From CBDUMN01 sp965368335 (lineage in GTDB: Bacteria > Pseudomonadota > Alphaproteobacteria > Rhodospirillales > JAPHRK01): a stretch of 39,310 bases of DNA. Where the stretch lies: assembly GCA_965368335.1 (NCBI GenBank), contig CBDUMN010000026.1, positions 1 through 39,310 on the forward strand, in the 5' to 3' direction. Positions 1 through 7,468 of this stretch are shown here, one piece after another. The notes under the pieces are model-generated. The model saw only the letters and a program-made list of their open reading frames with translations, ran no database searches and was not told the DNA's origin. A program made the position numbers and the translations under genes. The stretch's first letter is position 1, and the number at the start of each line of letters is the position of its first letter.

Positions 1-932
1 ACATCGACGCCTTTCGATCGGCTATGGACGATCCGCAGATCGGCCACCCGCTCACCCGCTTCGGTGCGCTGGTTGACGTAATCGATTCGCCCGCCCATTT
101 CTTCAAGCGTCTTGAACAGCCCGGTGCGCAGTGGGTTGAGGCCGACGTTTTCGACCGTCACGTCGGAACCGGGCACCAACAGGGCGGCAACCACGGGAAA
201 AGCCGCCGAGCTGGGGTCGCCCGGCACACGGACCGTTTTTCCGGTCAGTTCCGGCTGTCCTTTCAGCCGGACCAGCCGACCGCCGTCTTCGCGTTCTTCA
301 ACGGTGATCTCCGCGCCGAAATGCTTGAGCATCAGTTCCGTATGGTCGCGGCAGGGCACGGGCTCGATAACCCGCGTCTCGCCCGGCGCATTCAATCCGG
401 CCAGCAGTACGGCCGATTTGACCTGGGCCGAGGCGACCGGCAGTTCATATTCCATCGACAGGGGCGAATCCGTTCCCACCACCGCCAGGGGCAGACGCCC
501 TTCGGAACGGGAAAGGAACGACGCCCCGGTTTTCTTGAGCGGCGCGATCACCCGGTCCATGGGCCTGGAGCGTAAGGAAGCGTCGCCGGTCATGAAGGTG
601 GTGAATCCATGGGAAGCGACAATGCCCATGATCAGCCGCGCCGCCGTTCCCGCATTGCCCATATCCAAAACATTGTCCGGCTCGACCAGTCCGCCGACGC
701 CGCGGCCATTGATCCGCCAGCATCCGTCGGCATCGCGTTCGACCTGCGCCCCCAAAGAGCGCATAGCCTCAGCCGTCGCCAAAACATCTTCGCCTTCCAG
801 CAGGCCCTCAACCACCGTTTCGCCCACCGCCATGGCCCCAAACATCAGGGCCCGGTGCGAAATGGACTTATCGCCCGGAACGGGAATGGCGCCCGAAAGA
901 GCCTCGGCGCGGCTGGCTTTGAATGCTGTCAT
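1..932 (-). CDS. aroA: 3-phosphoshikimate 1-carboxyvinyltransferase (EPSP synthase), C-terminus cut by window edge
   Basis: This reading frame is open from the ATG at 932 to the window edge, giving about 310 residues of an enzyme usually about 430-450 long. It starts MTAFKASRAEALSG and shows the N-terminal EPSP synthase signature PGDKSISHRALMFG, followed by the LDMGNAGTAARLIMG loop and later GDASLRSRPMDRV. These are the phosphoshikimate and PEP binding segments of the family. The enzyme transfers the enolpyruvyl group from PEP to shikimate 3-phosphate in the cytoplasmic shikimate pathway to aromatic amino acids. It is divergent from the TIGR02300 gene at 1170; the 237 bp between them must hold both promoters, but I see no convincing -35/-10 pair there. 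The Shine-Dalgarno sequence is weak (GAAGAAAC before the ATG). Identity is secure; only the 3' end is missing. Confidence 0.95.
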   Translation of the reverse strand, partial: MTAFKASRAEALSGAIPVPGDKSISHRALMFGAMAVGETVVEGLLEGEDVLATAEAMRSLGAQVERDADGCWRINGRGVGGLVEPDNVLDMGNAGTAARLIMGIVASHGFTTFMTGDASLRSRPMDRVIAPLKKTGASFLSRSEGRLPLAVVGTDSPLSMEYELPVASAQVKSAVLLAGLNAPGETRVIEPVPCRDHTELMLKHFGAEITVEEREDGGRLVRLKGQPELTGKTVRVPGDPSSAAFPVVAALLVPGSDVTVENVGLNPLRTGLFKTLEEMGGRIDYVNQRTEAGERVADLRIVHSRSKGVD

Positions 933-1169
933 GTTTCTTCGTCTGGCTGGTCTTTAACAATTCGGCAATTTCGCCGCTTGGTACCATGAAACGCCGATAG
1001 AGGGTAGAGGTTTGATTTTCTGCCCGTTTTGGGGCGCGCGAAGCCAAGCCTCCGGGCGGACCATAAAACGCTTTTTTTGGCAAGTGCATTTTGCTTTTGA
1101 CTAGCGGCTCACTTCATGGCATTTGGCTTAGAGTCTGTTCCGTTTTGGAAACGCTCGTGGAGGAGAGAA

Positions 1170-1544
1170 GTGGCGAATCCCAAACTCGGTAAAAAGCGCA
1201 CTTGCCAGGACTGTGGCGCTCATTATTACGACCTGAACGCCAAAGAGCCGAAATGTCCGAAATGCGGCGCCGCTTTTGCGCCTCCCGCTCCGGCCAGAGG
1301 CAAGGGCAATGGCAAAAAGCCGCCCAAAGAGGCAGAGAAGGCCGCACCCGTTGAAGATGAAGAAGACGAGGCCCTCGAAGATGATGATCTGGACTCATTG
1401 GTCGATGACGATGATGAAGATCTCGATTCCGACGACGACGATGAAGACCTGATCGCCGACGCTTCGGACCTGGGCACCGACGACGACGACCTTTCGGAAG
1501 TCCGTGAGCACATGGACGACGAGGTGATCGACCGGTCCGATTAA
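1170..1544 (+). CDS. TIGR02300 family protein (FYDLN acid domain, zinc-ribbon plus polyacidic tail)
   Basis: The 124-residue protein starts VANPKLGKKRTCQDCG. Two CxxC pairs (CQDC and CPKC) flank the family motif, read here as YYDLN, and form a likely zinc ribbon in the first 40 residues. A short Pro/Ala/Lys linker follows, and the last 65 residues are dominated by Asp and Glu. This is the architecture of TIGR02300, an alphaproteobacterial family of unknown function. I chose the GTG at 1170 because GGAGGAGA lies just upstream (1159-1166) and because the family N-terminus begins there; the ATG at 1116 would add 18 unrelated residues. The gene is divergent from aroA and followed by tRNA-Ala. The acidic tail could mimic nucleic acid or bind a basic partner, but that is speculation. 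Confidence 0.88.
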   Translation: MANPKLGKKRTCQDCGAHYYDLNAKEPKCPKCGAAFAPPAPARGKGNGKKPPKEAEKAAPVEDEEDEALEDDDLDSLVDDDDEDLDSDDDDEDLIADASDLGTDDDDLSEVREHMDDEVIDRSD

Positions 1545-1656
1545 TCGGGATTTTGCGCCTTCCGGTTTTTTTTAAAAAAACCTCTTGCCCAAGGGCGGGA
1601 GGGGCTCTATTTTCCCCCCGCATCACGGCGCGGCCCAAACCCGCCGTCAGATAATT

Positions 1657-1732
1657 GGGGCCTTAGCTCAGCTGGGAGAGCGCAACACTGGCAGTGTTGA
1701 GGTCAGCGGTTCGATCCCGCTAGGCTCCACCA
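1657..1732 (+). tRNA. tRNA-Ala (anticodon GGC)
   Basis: A complete cloverleaf of 76 nt with CCA encoded. The acceptor stem GGGGCCT pairs with AGGCTCC and contains the G3-U70 wobble that is the main alanine identity element. The D-arm has TTAGCTCAGCTGGGAGAGC, the anticodon stem CAACA/TGTTG encloses the loop CTGGCAG with anticodon GGC, and the T-arm is GGTTCGATCC. It would read GCC/GCU alanine codons. Confidence 0.98.
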
Positions 1733-1733
1733 T

Positions 1734-1770
1734 CAAGCCCCGCAGGCTAAACCTGCGGGGCTTGTTTTTT
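1734..1770 (+). terminator. Rho-independent terminator after tRNA-Ala
   Basis: A perfect 13-bp stem (1734-1746 with 1752-1764) around the loop CTAAA is followed directly by six T residues. It begins two bases after the tRNA CCA end. Confidence 0.93.
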
Positions 1771-1791
1771 CCCGGCTCCACGATTCCCAAC

Positions 1792-1818
1792 AAAAAAGGC
1801 CGCTGATAAACGGCCTTT
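1792..1818 (-). terminator. Rho-independent terminator of the FecR-RTX gene
   Basis: On the minus strand AAAGGCCG (1818-1811) pairs with CGGCCTTT (1802-1795) around an 8-nt loop, and the T run continues to 1792. It lies about 40 bp beyond the stop codon of the FecR-RTX gene. Together with the tRNA terminator it separates the two convergent units. Confidence 0.8.
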
Positions 1819-1857
1819 GAGCTTAATTCCCTGATGGGGGGGGGTAGGGTCAGGACC

Positions 1858-4800
1858 CTAGGTGAAAACAATATTCGACGCAGTTAACTCTCCACTATCT
1901 GTGGTAATACTGGCGACCTCGGTCGTATACCCCCCCGCTGTGTCGCCATTAGAATCGTAATAGAGCTTGTCATTGGTCGAATCCCAGACAACAACGGCAT
2001 TGTTATGTCCTAAACCTCCATTTGAACCATCGTAGTTCGCCACATCCTTAAAGCTCACGCCATCAACTGCGGCCCCAGCAGAAAAGCTGAAATTGGTAGC
2101 GTCAAGATAAACCTTATCGTGACCGATCTCGAAAAACGAAACCGTATCGTCGAATTCACTGGTTCCTGTCGTGTAAACAACATAGTCGCTGGTAGTGTCT
2201 GCCGAGGATAGGTTGATGATGTCTGCGCCATCTCCGCCGATCAGTGTTTCCGACCCCATTCCACCGGTCAGCGTATCGGCCCCAGCGCCACCGTTCAAAA
2301 CGTCATCGCCCTGGCCGCCATCCATCGTATCCTCACCGGCCCCGCCAATGAGGACATCGGCTCCGGCTCCGCCATTGATTTGGTCGTCGCCGGTCCCACC
2401 TGAAATCGTATTGGCGTTGGCATCGCCGGACAGCACATCGTTGTGGCTCGAACCCGTAAGATTCTCGAAATTGGAGAACTGATCGGTTCCGAATCCGGTC
2501 GCGCCGCCGATGGTCAGGCTGGCGGTGACGCCCGCCGTGGCCATCTGGTAATTGATCGTATCGGTTCCCGTCCCACCGTCAAACGAGTTGGACGCCGATG
2601 AAGCGAAAAAAACATCGTTTCCGCTGCCGCTGATCGCATTTTCAATATTATAGAGCATATCGACCGATGCGCCGCCGTTGAGCGAAGCGGTTCCGCCCGC
2701 CAGATCGATGATATGGTTGCCGGTAACATCCGAATAATCCACCGTATCGGCGCCATCGCCGCCATCAAGCACGTCACCGCCTGCCGAGCCTTTAAAAGTA
2801 TCGTTACCTTGTTCGCCATAAAGCTTGTTGGCATTTGTGTCACCGGCAATAGTGTCATCGTATCTTGTGCCCGTAACATTTTCGATATTGGCCAGCGTAT
2901 CGGTACCGAAACTACCCATCGCACTTCCGTCGGCGAGGTCTACATCGACGCCTGATCCCAGCCCCTCATAATAGACTTCATCACCTTCATTGCTCGCATG
3001 GTAGGCCCCGCCATCAAAACTATTGCTGCCCGTACCACCAACAAAAACGTCGTCCCCCAAACCGCCGATAAAGTCATCATTGCCTGCGCCACCGGCAAAA
3101 ATAATGTCAATATTCTCATCCGCCTGGGTCGCTGCAGAAACCACATCGGCCCCTGCGGTTCCGGCAAAGATAACATCGGTATATCCGGCGCTAATGGCAT
3201 CGGTGGAGCCTGAAATAACACCGCTAGCTGCATAAGCCGCCGCATCGGCGATAATGCCGACGGTCTCAACAGGCGGTGAGTCGTCGAGATCTTCGATCAT
3301 CAGCGCCCTCACCCCAACCGACCCATAACCTCCGCCGTATTGGTCGATAATCCGTACCGAACCTGTTTGACTTCCGTCCTCAGTCTGGTAGGCGACGACC
3401 ATATCGTTACCGACCCGGTTTACGAAAACAGGTATCCATCCATCGGAAAGGAAGGCGTAATCATATCCATCGCCATCGACGATGGTGTCGTTCCCCGCGC
3501 TATTGACAAAGATATCGTCACCACCCAGGCCATAGAAGACATCGTCGCCCGATGTACCGGTGAGCGTATCGTTCCCCGCAGTCCCGGTAATCGTATTGTT
3601 GTTCGATTCTTCGTCTTCCGGCGGTGGTGGAGGTGGGGGCAGATCGTCCGGGGGCGGCGCATCGTTCGTCTGCTGCTCATTGGCCAGATCGATGATGTCC
3701 TGTGTGGTGTTCTGCTGCTGACCGGCCAAGTCGCCGAGACTGCCGTCACCGGCACTACCAAAAAAAGCGTCGTTTGGATTGCCGCCGCCGATAATATCAT
3801 CGAACCCGCCGTTACCGGCAAGGCCGTTAGAGCCGGCGCCGCCGGTAATTGGGTTGCCATTGCCCAGGCCACCACCGCCACCGCCGGTTATGGGGTCGCC
3901 GCCGCCGATGGGGTTGTCGTCACCGCCGACCGGATCGTCATTGCCGCCGATGGGATCGCCGCCACCGGTTGGATCATTTCCACCACCAGCCGGGTCGTTG
4001 GCTGCAATATTCTGATCGAGCACCGGACCGTCGTTGGGTGTTTGCTCACCCCCCGCCTGTTCGCCGTCCTGAGGGATATCCTGATCGAGCACCTGAGGCT
4101 CGCCAGCAGCCTCTTGGCCGTCGCCCTCACCCTGTTCGCCTTCGGCCGGTTCCTGGTCGGGCGCGGCGGCGCGATCTTGAGTTTGTTCACCCTCGCCTTC
4201 GGGGCCCGCATCGGCAACCTGCTGCTCTTCACCTTGGGGCTCACCTTCACCTTCGGCGGCCTGCTCACCCTCGGCTTGCTCGCCTTCACCCTCGGCGGCT
4301 TGTTCCGGTTCACCTTCTCCCGATTCGCCCTCGCCTTCGGGGTCGCCTTCTCCTTCGCCTTCCTGGGGCTCACCTTCGCCCTCGGGGTCGCCCTCACCTT
4401 CGCCTTCTTGCGGTTCGCCTTCTCCTTCGCCCTCACCTTCAGCCTGTTGTTCTTCACCTTCCTGGGGCTGATCATCCTGGTTTTGCTGTCGCTGCGACGG
4501 AGAGGGCGGAAGTGAACGCAGGGCGCTACCGAAGTTCTGACTATAAGTCGCCGGATCAACCGAGAAAGGCGCCTGAGGGGCCGCATTGAAGCTGGCGACC
4601 GAGGTGCCCTGGAAAGGCTGGTTCAGCACCTGGGTGCCGCCGCCGTTGCTAATCGCCATCTCGCCGACGCTGCCGTCGGGGTCGGGGGTCAGCACCACGG
4701 TCATGCTGGGTTCCGGCGCGCCCGGCTGGCCCGGAGCCGGTCCGCCCGGTGCAGGCGGCTCGACCTCGATACCCCCCGAGGTGCCACGGATGCCGATGGT

Positions 4801-5463
4801 CGCCACCGGAGTTTTGACCACCATAGCTTCGGTGCCGGTCTTGGAAATTTGCCCGGAAACGAAAGTAAACACGCCTTTGACAAGATTGATCGTTGCTGCG
4901 CCGGTTTCCAGCGCCGGATCGTAGATCAGCTCATCCATGACGATGGAGCCGCTTTCCCCCAGCGAGAAGGTCGTCTCGTCGGCCAGCAGCACGCCGACCG
5001 ATCCGTCGGCGCCGGTTTCCAGCAGGTCGCCCTGGAAAATGGCGTCGCCTTTTTGCAAGACAATCTGGCTACCGTCCGCATGGGTCGCGGTGACCGATCC
5101 GGTCAGGCTTTCAATGGTGCCGATAGGCGCATCGGTCGCCACCTCGGCGTTTTGCGCATATTGGGCTGGCGCTTGCGGTCCGGCCAACCGGCCGACCCAG
5201 TCGCCATCCATCCGCGCCCCACTCACCGAAACCAAATCGGGCAAAGCCTCTTGGGCGAAGAAATGCGGCACCACGGCTGTTTCACCACCGGGCGCGATCA
5301 AAAAAAGGTCGGAGCCGCTGCGCGCAAAGTCGGCGGAAAGCAGAAGATCGTCGGGAACCGAAACCTCGCCGCGCCCGTCAGGCTGGTGGGCGGCTTCGAT
5401 GGAAATTGTCCGAATGGCAGGCTGGTCTAAGCCCTCGAAGGTATTTCCGGCATCCGACGACAA
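1858..5463 (-). CDS. Large FecR-domain and RTX (hemolysin-type) calcium-binding protein
   Basis: About 1,200 residues, acidic and cysteine-poor. Order of parts: an N-terminal segment of about 120 residues; a FecR-type beta domain (about 120-235, ending VKTPVATIGIRGTSGG); a very acidic Glu/Gly/Gln linker (about 335-480); a Gly/Asn/Pro linker with DPIGGND-like repeats and a PPPPPPP run; then RTX nonapeptides of the type GGxGxDxxx (for example GNDTLTGTSGDD and GGAGADTLTGG) in two blocks, separated by a segment like the hemolysin-related domain. A non-repeat C-terminus of about 130 residues ends TASNIVFT. There is no Sec signal peptide, and family knowledge predicts type I secretion through a C-terminal signal, with calcium folding the repeats outside the cell. 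No type I transporter gene is in the window. Start: the longest frame opens at TTG 5484, but TTG 5463 has AGGGAGA six bases upstream and is preferred. Exact role (adhesin, matrix protein) is unknown. Confidence 0.85.
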   Translation of the reverse strand: MSSDAGNTFEGLDQPAIRTISIEAAHQPDGRGEVSVPDDLLLSADFARSGSDLFLIAPGGETAVVPHFFAQEALPDLVSVSGARMDGDWVGRLAGPQAPAQYAQNAEVATDAPIGTIESLTGSVTATHADGSQIVLQKGDAIFQGDLLETGADGSVGVLLADETTFSLGESGSIVMDELIYDPALETGAATINLVKGVFTFVSGQISKTGTEAMVVKTPVATIGIRGTSGGIEVEPPAPGGPAPGQPGAPEPSMTVVLTPDPDGSVGEMAISNGGGTQVLNQPFQGTSVASFNAAPQAPFSVDPATYSQNFGSALRSLPPSPSQRQQNQDDQPQEGEEQQAEGEGEGEGEPQEGEGEGDPEGEGEPQEGEGEGDPEGEGESGEGEPEQAAEGEGEQAEGEQAAEGEGEPQGEEQQVADAGPEGEGEQTQDRAAAPDQEPAEGEQGEGDGQEAAGEPQVLDQDIPQDGEQAGGEQTPNDGPVLDQNIAANDPAGGGNDPTGGGDPIGGNDDPVGGDDNPIGGGDPITGGGGGGLGNGNPITGGAGSNGLAGNGGFDDIIGGGNPNDAFFGSAGDGSLGDLAGQQQNTTQDIIDLANEQQTNDAPPPDDLPPPPPPPEDEESNNNTITGTAGNDTLTGTSGDDVFYGLGGDDIFVNSAGNDTIVDGDGYDYAFLSDGWIPVFVNRVGNDMVVAYQTEDGSQTGSVRIIDQYGGGYGSVGVRALMIEDLDDSPPVETVGIIADAAAYAASGVISGSTDAISAGYTDVIFAGTAGADVVSAATQADENIDIIFAGGAGNDDFIGGLGDDVFVGGTGSNSFDGGAYHASNEGDEVYYEGLGSGVDVDLADGSAMGSFGTDTLANIENVTGTRYDDTIAGDTNANKLYGEQGNDTFKGSAGGDVLDGGDGADTVDYSDVTGNHIIDLAGGTASLNGGASVDMLYNIENAISGSGNDVFFASSASNSFDGGTGTDTINYQMATAGVTASLTIGGATGFGTDQFSNFENLTGSSHNDVLSGDANANTISGGTGDDQINGGAGADVLIGGAGEDTMDGGQGDDVLNGGAGADTLTGGMGSETLIGGDGADIINLSSADTTSDYVVYTTGTSEFDDTVSFFEIGHDKVYLDATNFSFSAGAAVDGVSFKDVANYDGSNGGLGHNNAVVVWDSTNDKLYYDSNGDTAGGYTTEVASITTDSGELTASNIVFT

Positions 5464-5525
5464 CGGCTTTCTCCCTACTAACAAAAGTCGAGGTTGAAGA
5501 TTAGTGGATTCGCAGCAATTTTACC

Positions 5526-5541
5526 TGTGATAAATATCACA
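5526..5541 (-). promoter_or_regulatory. CRP-type palindrome upstream of the FecR-RTX gene
   Basis: TGTGATAAATATCACA is a perfect match to the CRP consensus TGTGA-N6-TCACA; its arms are identical for 7 bp. It lies about 60 bp upstream of the preferred start codon. A -10-like TAATCT (5503-5498) would put transcription start near 5491, with the palindrome centred about 42 bp upstream, the class II activator position. The site is seen directly; the regulator and start point are inferred. Confidence 0.6.
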
Positions 5542-5652
5542 ACCACTTAAAATTTAAGGTAATTTATCGAAAATTCCGGCGCATTCGGTCAATCGAATGA
5601 TCGAAGAGGGAGAACAATCAACACCAATTTTTGCGCGTATAATCACCAGCCC

Positions 5653-6117
5653 CTAAATCAATGGCTTCAGATCGTCCACATAGAGGCCGCAATGGCTCGG
5701 GTCGACGCCCAGACGGGAACAAAGCGAGACGATTTCCACTTGGTCGGCCAGGGCTTTTTCGCCGTTCGCCTCGCTCACCGCGAGACAAATACGGATAAGC
5801 AGAGTCTTCGCCTTCGTATCGGACGCCCCCTCCAGAATGGCCTCTAGCGCAGCTTCCCGCCCCTTTTTCAAATCGGCGAAAATATCATCGGCGAAGGCGT
5901 TGAACAGGTCGATGCCTTCGTGGGGGTCGAAAACCTTGAGGGCGTCCAGGGTTTCAAGCACCTGATCGACCCTGACTTTCTCGGGAAACGAAACCTCGCC
6001 ATCAGCCACCGCAACCAGGGCGCAAGCCGCCATCGCCGCCTTCAGAAAAGGGCGGTTTTCGCGCCGCTCAAGCTCAGCCTGGAACTGATCGACCAAAGAA
6101 CTCAAAAAACCTGACAT
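5653..6117 (-). CDS. TerB-like (tellurite resistance TerB family) protein
   Basis: A 154-residue all-helical soluble protein. The pattern AACALVAVADGEVSFPEKVRVDQ is the typical TerB helix pair with the ADGE acidic turn, and a second acidic turn occurs at SEANGEKA, as expected for the internal duplication of the TerB fold. TerB proteins bind metal ions and are often linked to membrane or stress complexes; a real tellurite phenotype cannot be inferred from a lone copy. No other ter gene is nearby. The ATG at 6117 has GGGG-rich sequence upstream. It is transcribed away from hspQ, with a 269-bp region between them that holds a palindromic element. Confidence 0.8.
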   Translation of the reverse strand: MSGFLSSLVDQFQAELERRENRPFLKAAMAACALVAVADGEVSFPEKVRVDQVLETLDALKVFDPHEGIDLFNAFADDIFADLKKGREAALEAILEGASDTKAKTLLIRICLAVSEANGEKALADQVEIVSLCSRLGVDPSHCGLYVDDLKPLI

Positions 6118-6152
6118 GCCTGCCCCAACGTCTAACAGAATACGAATGTCTC

Positions 6153-6294
6153 TCTAGAGTGTGATCGGATTAGGTTTACACATTTTGACGTAACCCTAAT
6201 TCGTGAATCACCCTCTAACCATTTGATTAGGGGGCGGATTCACGCTTCAGGCCGAATCACGAAGCGATTCAACCTAAAACGATCCGACTCTAGG
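6153..6294. repeat. Palindromic intergenic element (MITE/RIME-like)
   Basis: Outer arms 6153-6176 and 6271-6294 are inverted copies matching at 19 of 24 positions, both carrying CTAGAGT and TTAGGTT. A central hairpin pairs CGTGAATC (6202-6209) with GATTCACG (6237-6244) and CCCTCTAA (6211-6218) with TTAGGGGG (6227-6234). The ends resemble CTAGAG-bounded dispersed repeats common between genes in alphaproteobacteria. Only one copy is seen in this window, so dispersal is inferred. Confidence 0.55.
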
Positions 6295-6334
6295 ATTCCC
6301 GCTTCAAATATGCCGGTCAAGTCTGATTCGGGAC

Positions 6335-6362
6335 TTGCCAAGCAAACTTTACCGGCTACATT
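6335..6362 (+). promoter_or_regulatory. Candidate sigma-70 promoter of hspQ
   Basis: TTGCCA (5 of 6 to consensus) and TACATT (4 of 6) are separated by 16 bp. Transcription would start near 6369, about 18 nt before the hspQ ATG. Pattern match only. Confidence 0.4.
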
Positions 6363-6386
6363 GGGCTTAAATGAGGTAAATGAGCC

Positions 6387-6728
6387 ATGACGACGTCTGT
6401 AAACACCAAAGCTAAATTCCCTATCGGGGCGCAGGTCCGCCACCGGCTCTTCGGGTTTCGGGGCGTCATCTTCGACGTCGATCCGGTGTTCAGCAACACA
6501 GAGGAATGGTATCAGTCCATCCCTGAAGACATCCGCCCTCCCAAGGAGCAGCCGTTTTATCACCTGTTCGCCGAAGATCAGGACGATTTACCCTACATCG
6601 CCTACGTTTCAGAGCAGAATCTCGTGCCCGAAAACGGCGACGAGCCCTTCGACCACCCCGAGCTGGAAGAGTTTTTCGAAGGTCACGACGGCGACGGCCA
6701 CTGGGTGCCGCGCACCTGGGTCAACTAG
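6387..6728 (+). CDS. hspQ: Heat shock protein HspQ
   Basis: 113 residues, close to the usual 105-110 of HspQ (YccV). The family core is clear: KFPIGAQVRHRLFGFRGVIFDVDPVF near the N-terminus, then EEWYQSIP, QPFYHLFAED and a C-terminal ENLVP-like segment with HPELEEFF. In E. coli HspQ is a hemimethylated-DNA-binding heat shock protein and a specificity-enhancing substrate of the Lon protease. The gene is followed after 16 bp by the gamma-carbonic anhydrase gene and further down by an Hsp20 gene, so this stretch has a stress-response flavour. Start ATG 6387 has GAGG about 11 nt upstream. Confidence 0.92.
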   Translation: MTTSVNTKAKFPIGAQVRHRLFGFRGVIFDVDPVFSNTEEWYQSIPEDIRPPKEQPFYHLFAEDQDDLPYIAYVSEQNLVPENGDEPFDHPELEEFFEGHDGDGHWVPRTWVN

Positions 6729-6744
6729 GACCCGATTGACCTCA

Positions 6745-7335
6745 ATGGCTGAAAACAACGACGAAACCACCCTCGCCCGCGCCGCTTTCATCGACCCGAG
6801 CGCCAAAGTCTACGGCCATGTCAGCATGGATGAAGGCAGCAGCCTCTGGCCCTATGCCGTCATTCGCGCCGAAGCCCATGAGGTGCGCATCGGGAAAATG
6901 AGCAATATCCAGGATTTCGTCATGATCCACATCGGCTGGCAAACGCCGACGATCATCGGCGACTATTGTTCAATCACCCATCACTGCACCCTGCACGGCT
7001 GCACCATCGGCGACAATGTGCTGGTCGGCATCAACTCGACCATTATGGATGGCTGCGTGATCGGCGATAACTGCATCATTGCGGGCCATACCTTCCTGAA
7101 AGAAGGCACGGTGATCCCCGACAATTCCATCGTCATGGGGGCGCCCGGCGAAGTGACGAAAACCCGCAACAATTTCGTCGCCAACCGAATGAACGCCCTT
7201 TTCTACCACCGCAACGCGCTGGCCTACCAAAAGGGCGATCACAGAGCCTGGAACATGGATGCCGACATGGCGACTTTCGCCAAGGAAAACCAAGCCCAGG
7301 TGGAGGCTGAATACGCGCAGCTTTACGGGGATTAA
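6745..7335 (+). CDS. Gamma-carbonic anhydrase family protein (left-handed beta-helix)
   Basis: 196 residues made mainly of hexapeptide repeats, for example IGDYCSITHHCTLHGCTIGDNVLVGI and VIGDNCIIAGHTFL, which build a left-handed parallel beta-helix. Histidines placed like the zinc ligands of archaeal Cam are present (MIHIG and THHCTLHGC). In alphaproteobacteria these proteins are either carbonic anhydrase-like enzymes or relatives of the gamma-CA subunits of complex I; activity cannot be decided here. I use ATG 6745. An in-frame TTG at 6736 has AGGA five bases upstream and would add three residues, so the start is not certain. It lies 16 bp after hspQ and probably shares its transcript. Confidence 0.9.
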   Translation: MAENNDETTLARAAFIDPSAKVYGHVSMDEGSSLWPYAVIRAEAHEVRIGKMSNIQDFVMIHIGWQTPTIIGDYCSITHHCTLHGCTIGDNVLVGINSTIMDGCVIGDNCIIAGHTFLKEGTVIPDNSIVMGAPGEVTKTRNNFVANRMNALFYHRNALAYQKGDHRAWNMDADMATFAKENQAQVEAEYAQLYGD

Positions 7336-7402
7336 AACGCTTTCGGCAGGTTGACAGAATGGCCGTCGGAAGCAAAATAAGGACTGAAGTGCCTGCTCGG
7401 TC

Positions 7403-7468
7403 GACGCCTCTTAAGAGGGTTTCCGGCACACCTCATGACCTCGCTTAATCAAGGAGGAAGGCGTCATG
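7403..7468 (+). promoter_or_regulatory. ROSE-type RNA thermometer in the hsp20 leader
   Basis: The last hairpin pairs CCTCGCTT (7439-7446) with the Shine-Dalgarno AAGGAGG (7451-7457) across the loop AATC, leaving one unpaired G (7443). CATGAC (7434-7439) can also pair with GTCATG (7463-7468), closing a lower stem over the start codon. The TCGCT sequence fits the ROSE motif U(U/C)GCU with its bulged G. An upstream hairpin, CCTC-TTAA-GAGG, lies at 7407-7418. A perfect -35 TTGACA at 7351-7356 with a poor -10 (AAAATA, 7374-7379) would give a leader of about 80 nt. Confidence 0.7.

Noticed and set aside
1116..1169. Upstream ATG for the TIGR02300 gene
   Set aside because: It adds 18 residues without family match and lacks a Shine-Dalgarno; GTG 1170 has a strong one.
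1560..1606. Terminator for the TIGR02300 gene
   Set aside because: The A/T palindrome at 1564-1582 has almost no GC stem, and the next GC hairpin lacks a T run, so I did not list it.
1585..1871. Open frames over tRNA-Ala and the terminators
   Set aside because: They overlap a certain tRNA and two terminators and encode no recognisable protein.
3340..4515. Long plus-strand open frame (391 codons) opposite the FecR-RTX gene
   Set aside because: It is antisense to the repetitive acidic linker and RTX region; biased codons there keep the opposite strand open. The translation is hydrophobic low-complexity without a domain.
3849..4589. Further open frames on both strands across the same low-complexity region
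   Set aside because: Arg/Pro/His-rich shadows of the Glu/Gly repeats, with no ribosome-binding site or family resemblance.
5653..6117. Calling the TerB-like gene a tellurite resistance determinant
   Set aside because: A lone TerB-domain protein without terC, terD or terZ partners does not support a resistance phenotype.
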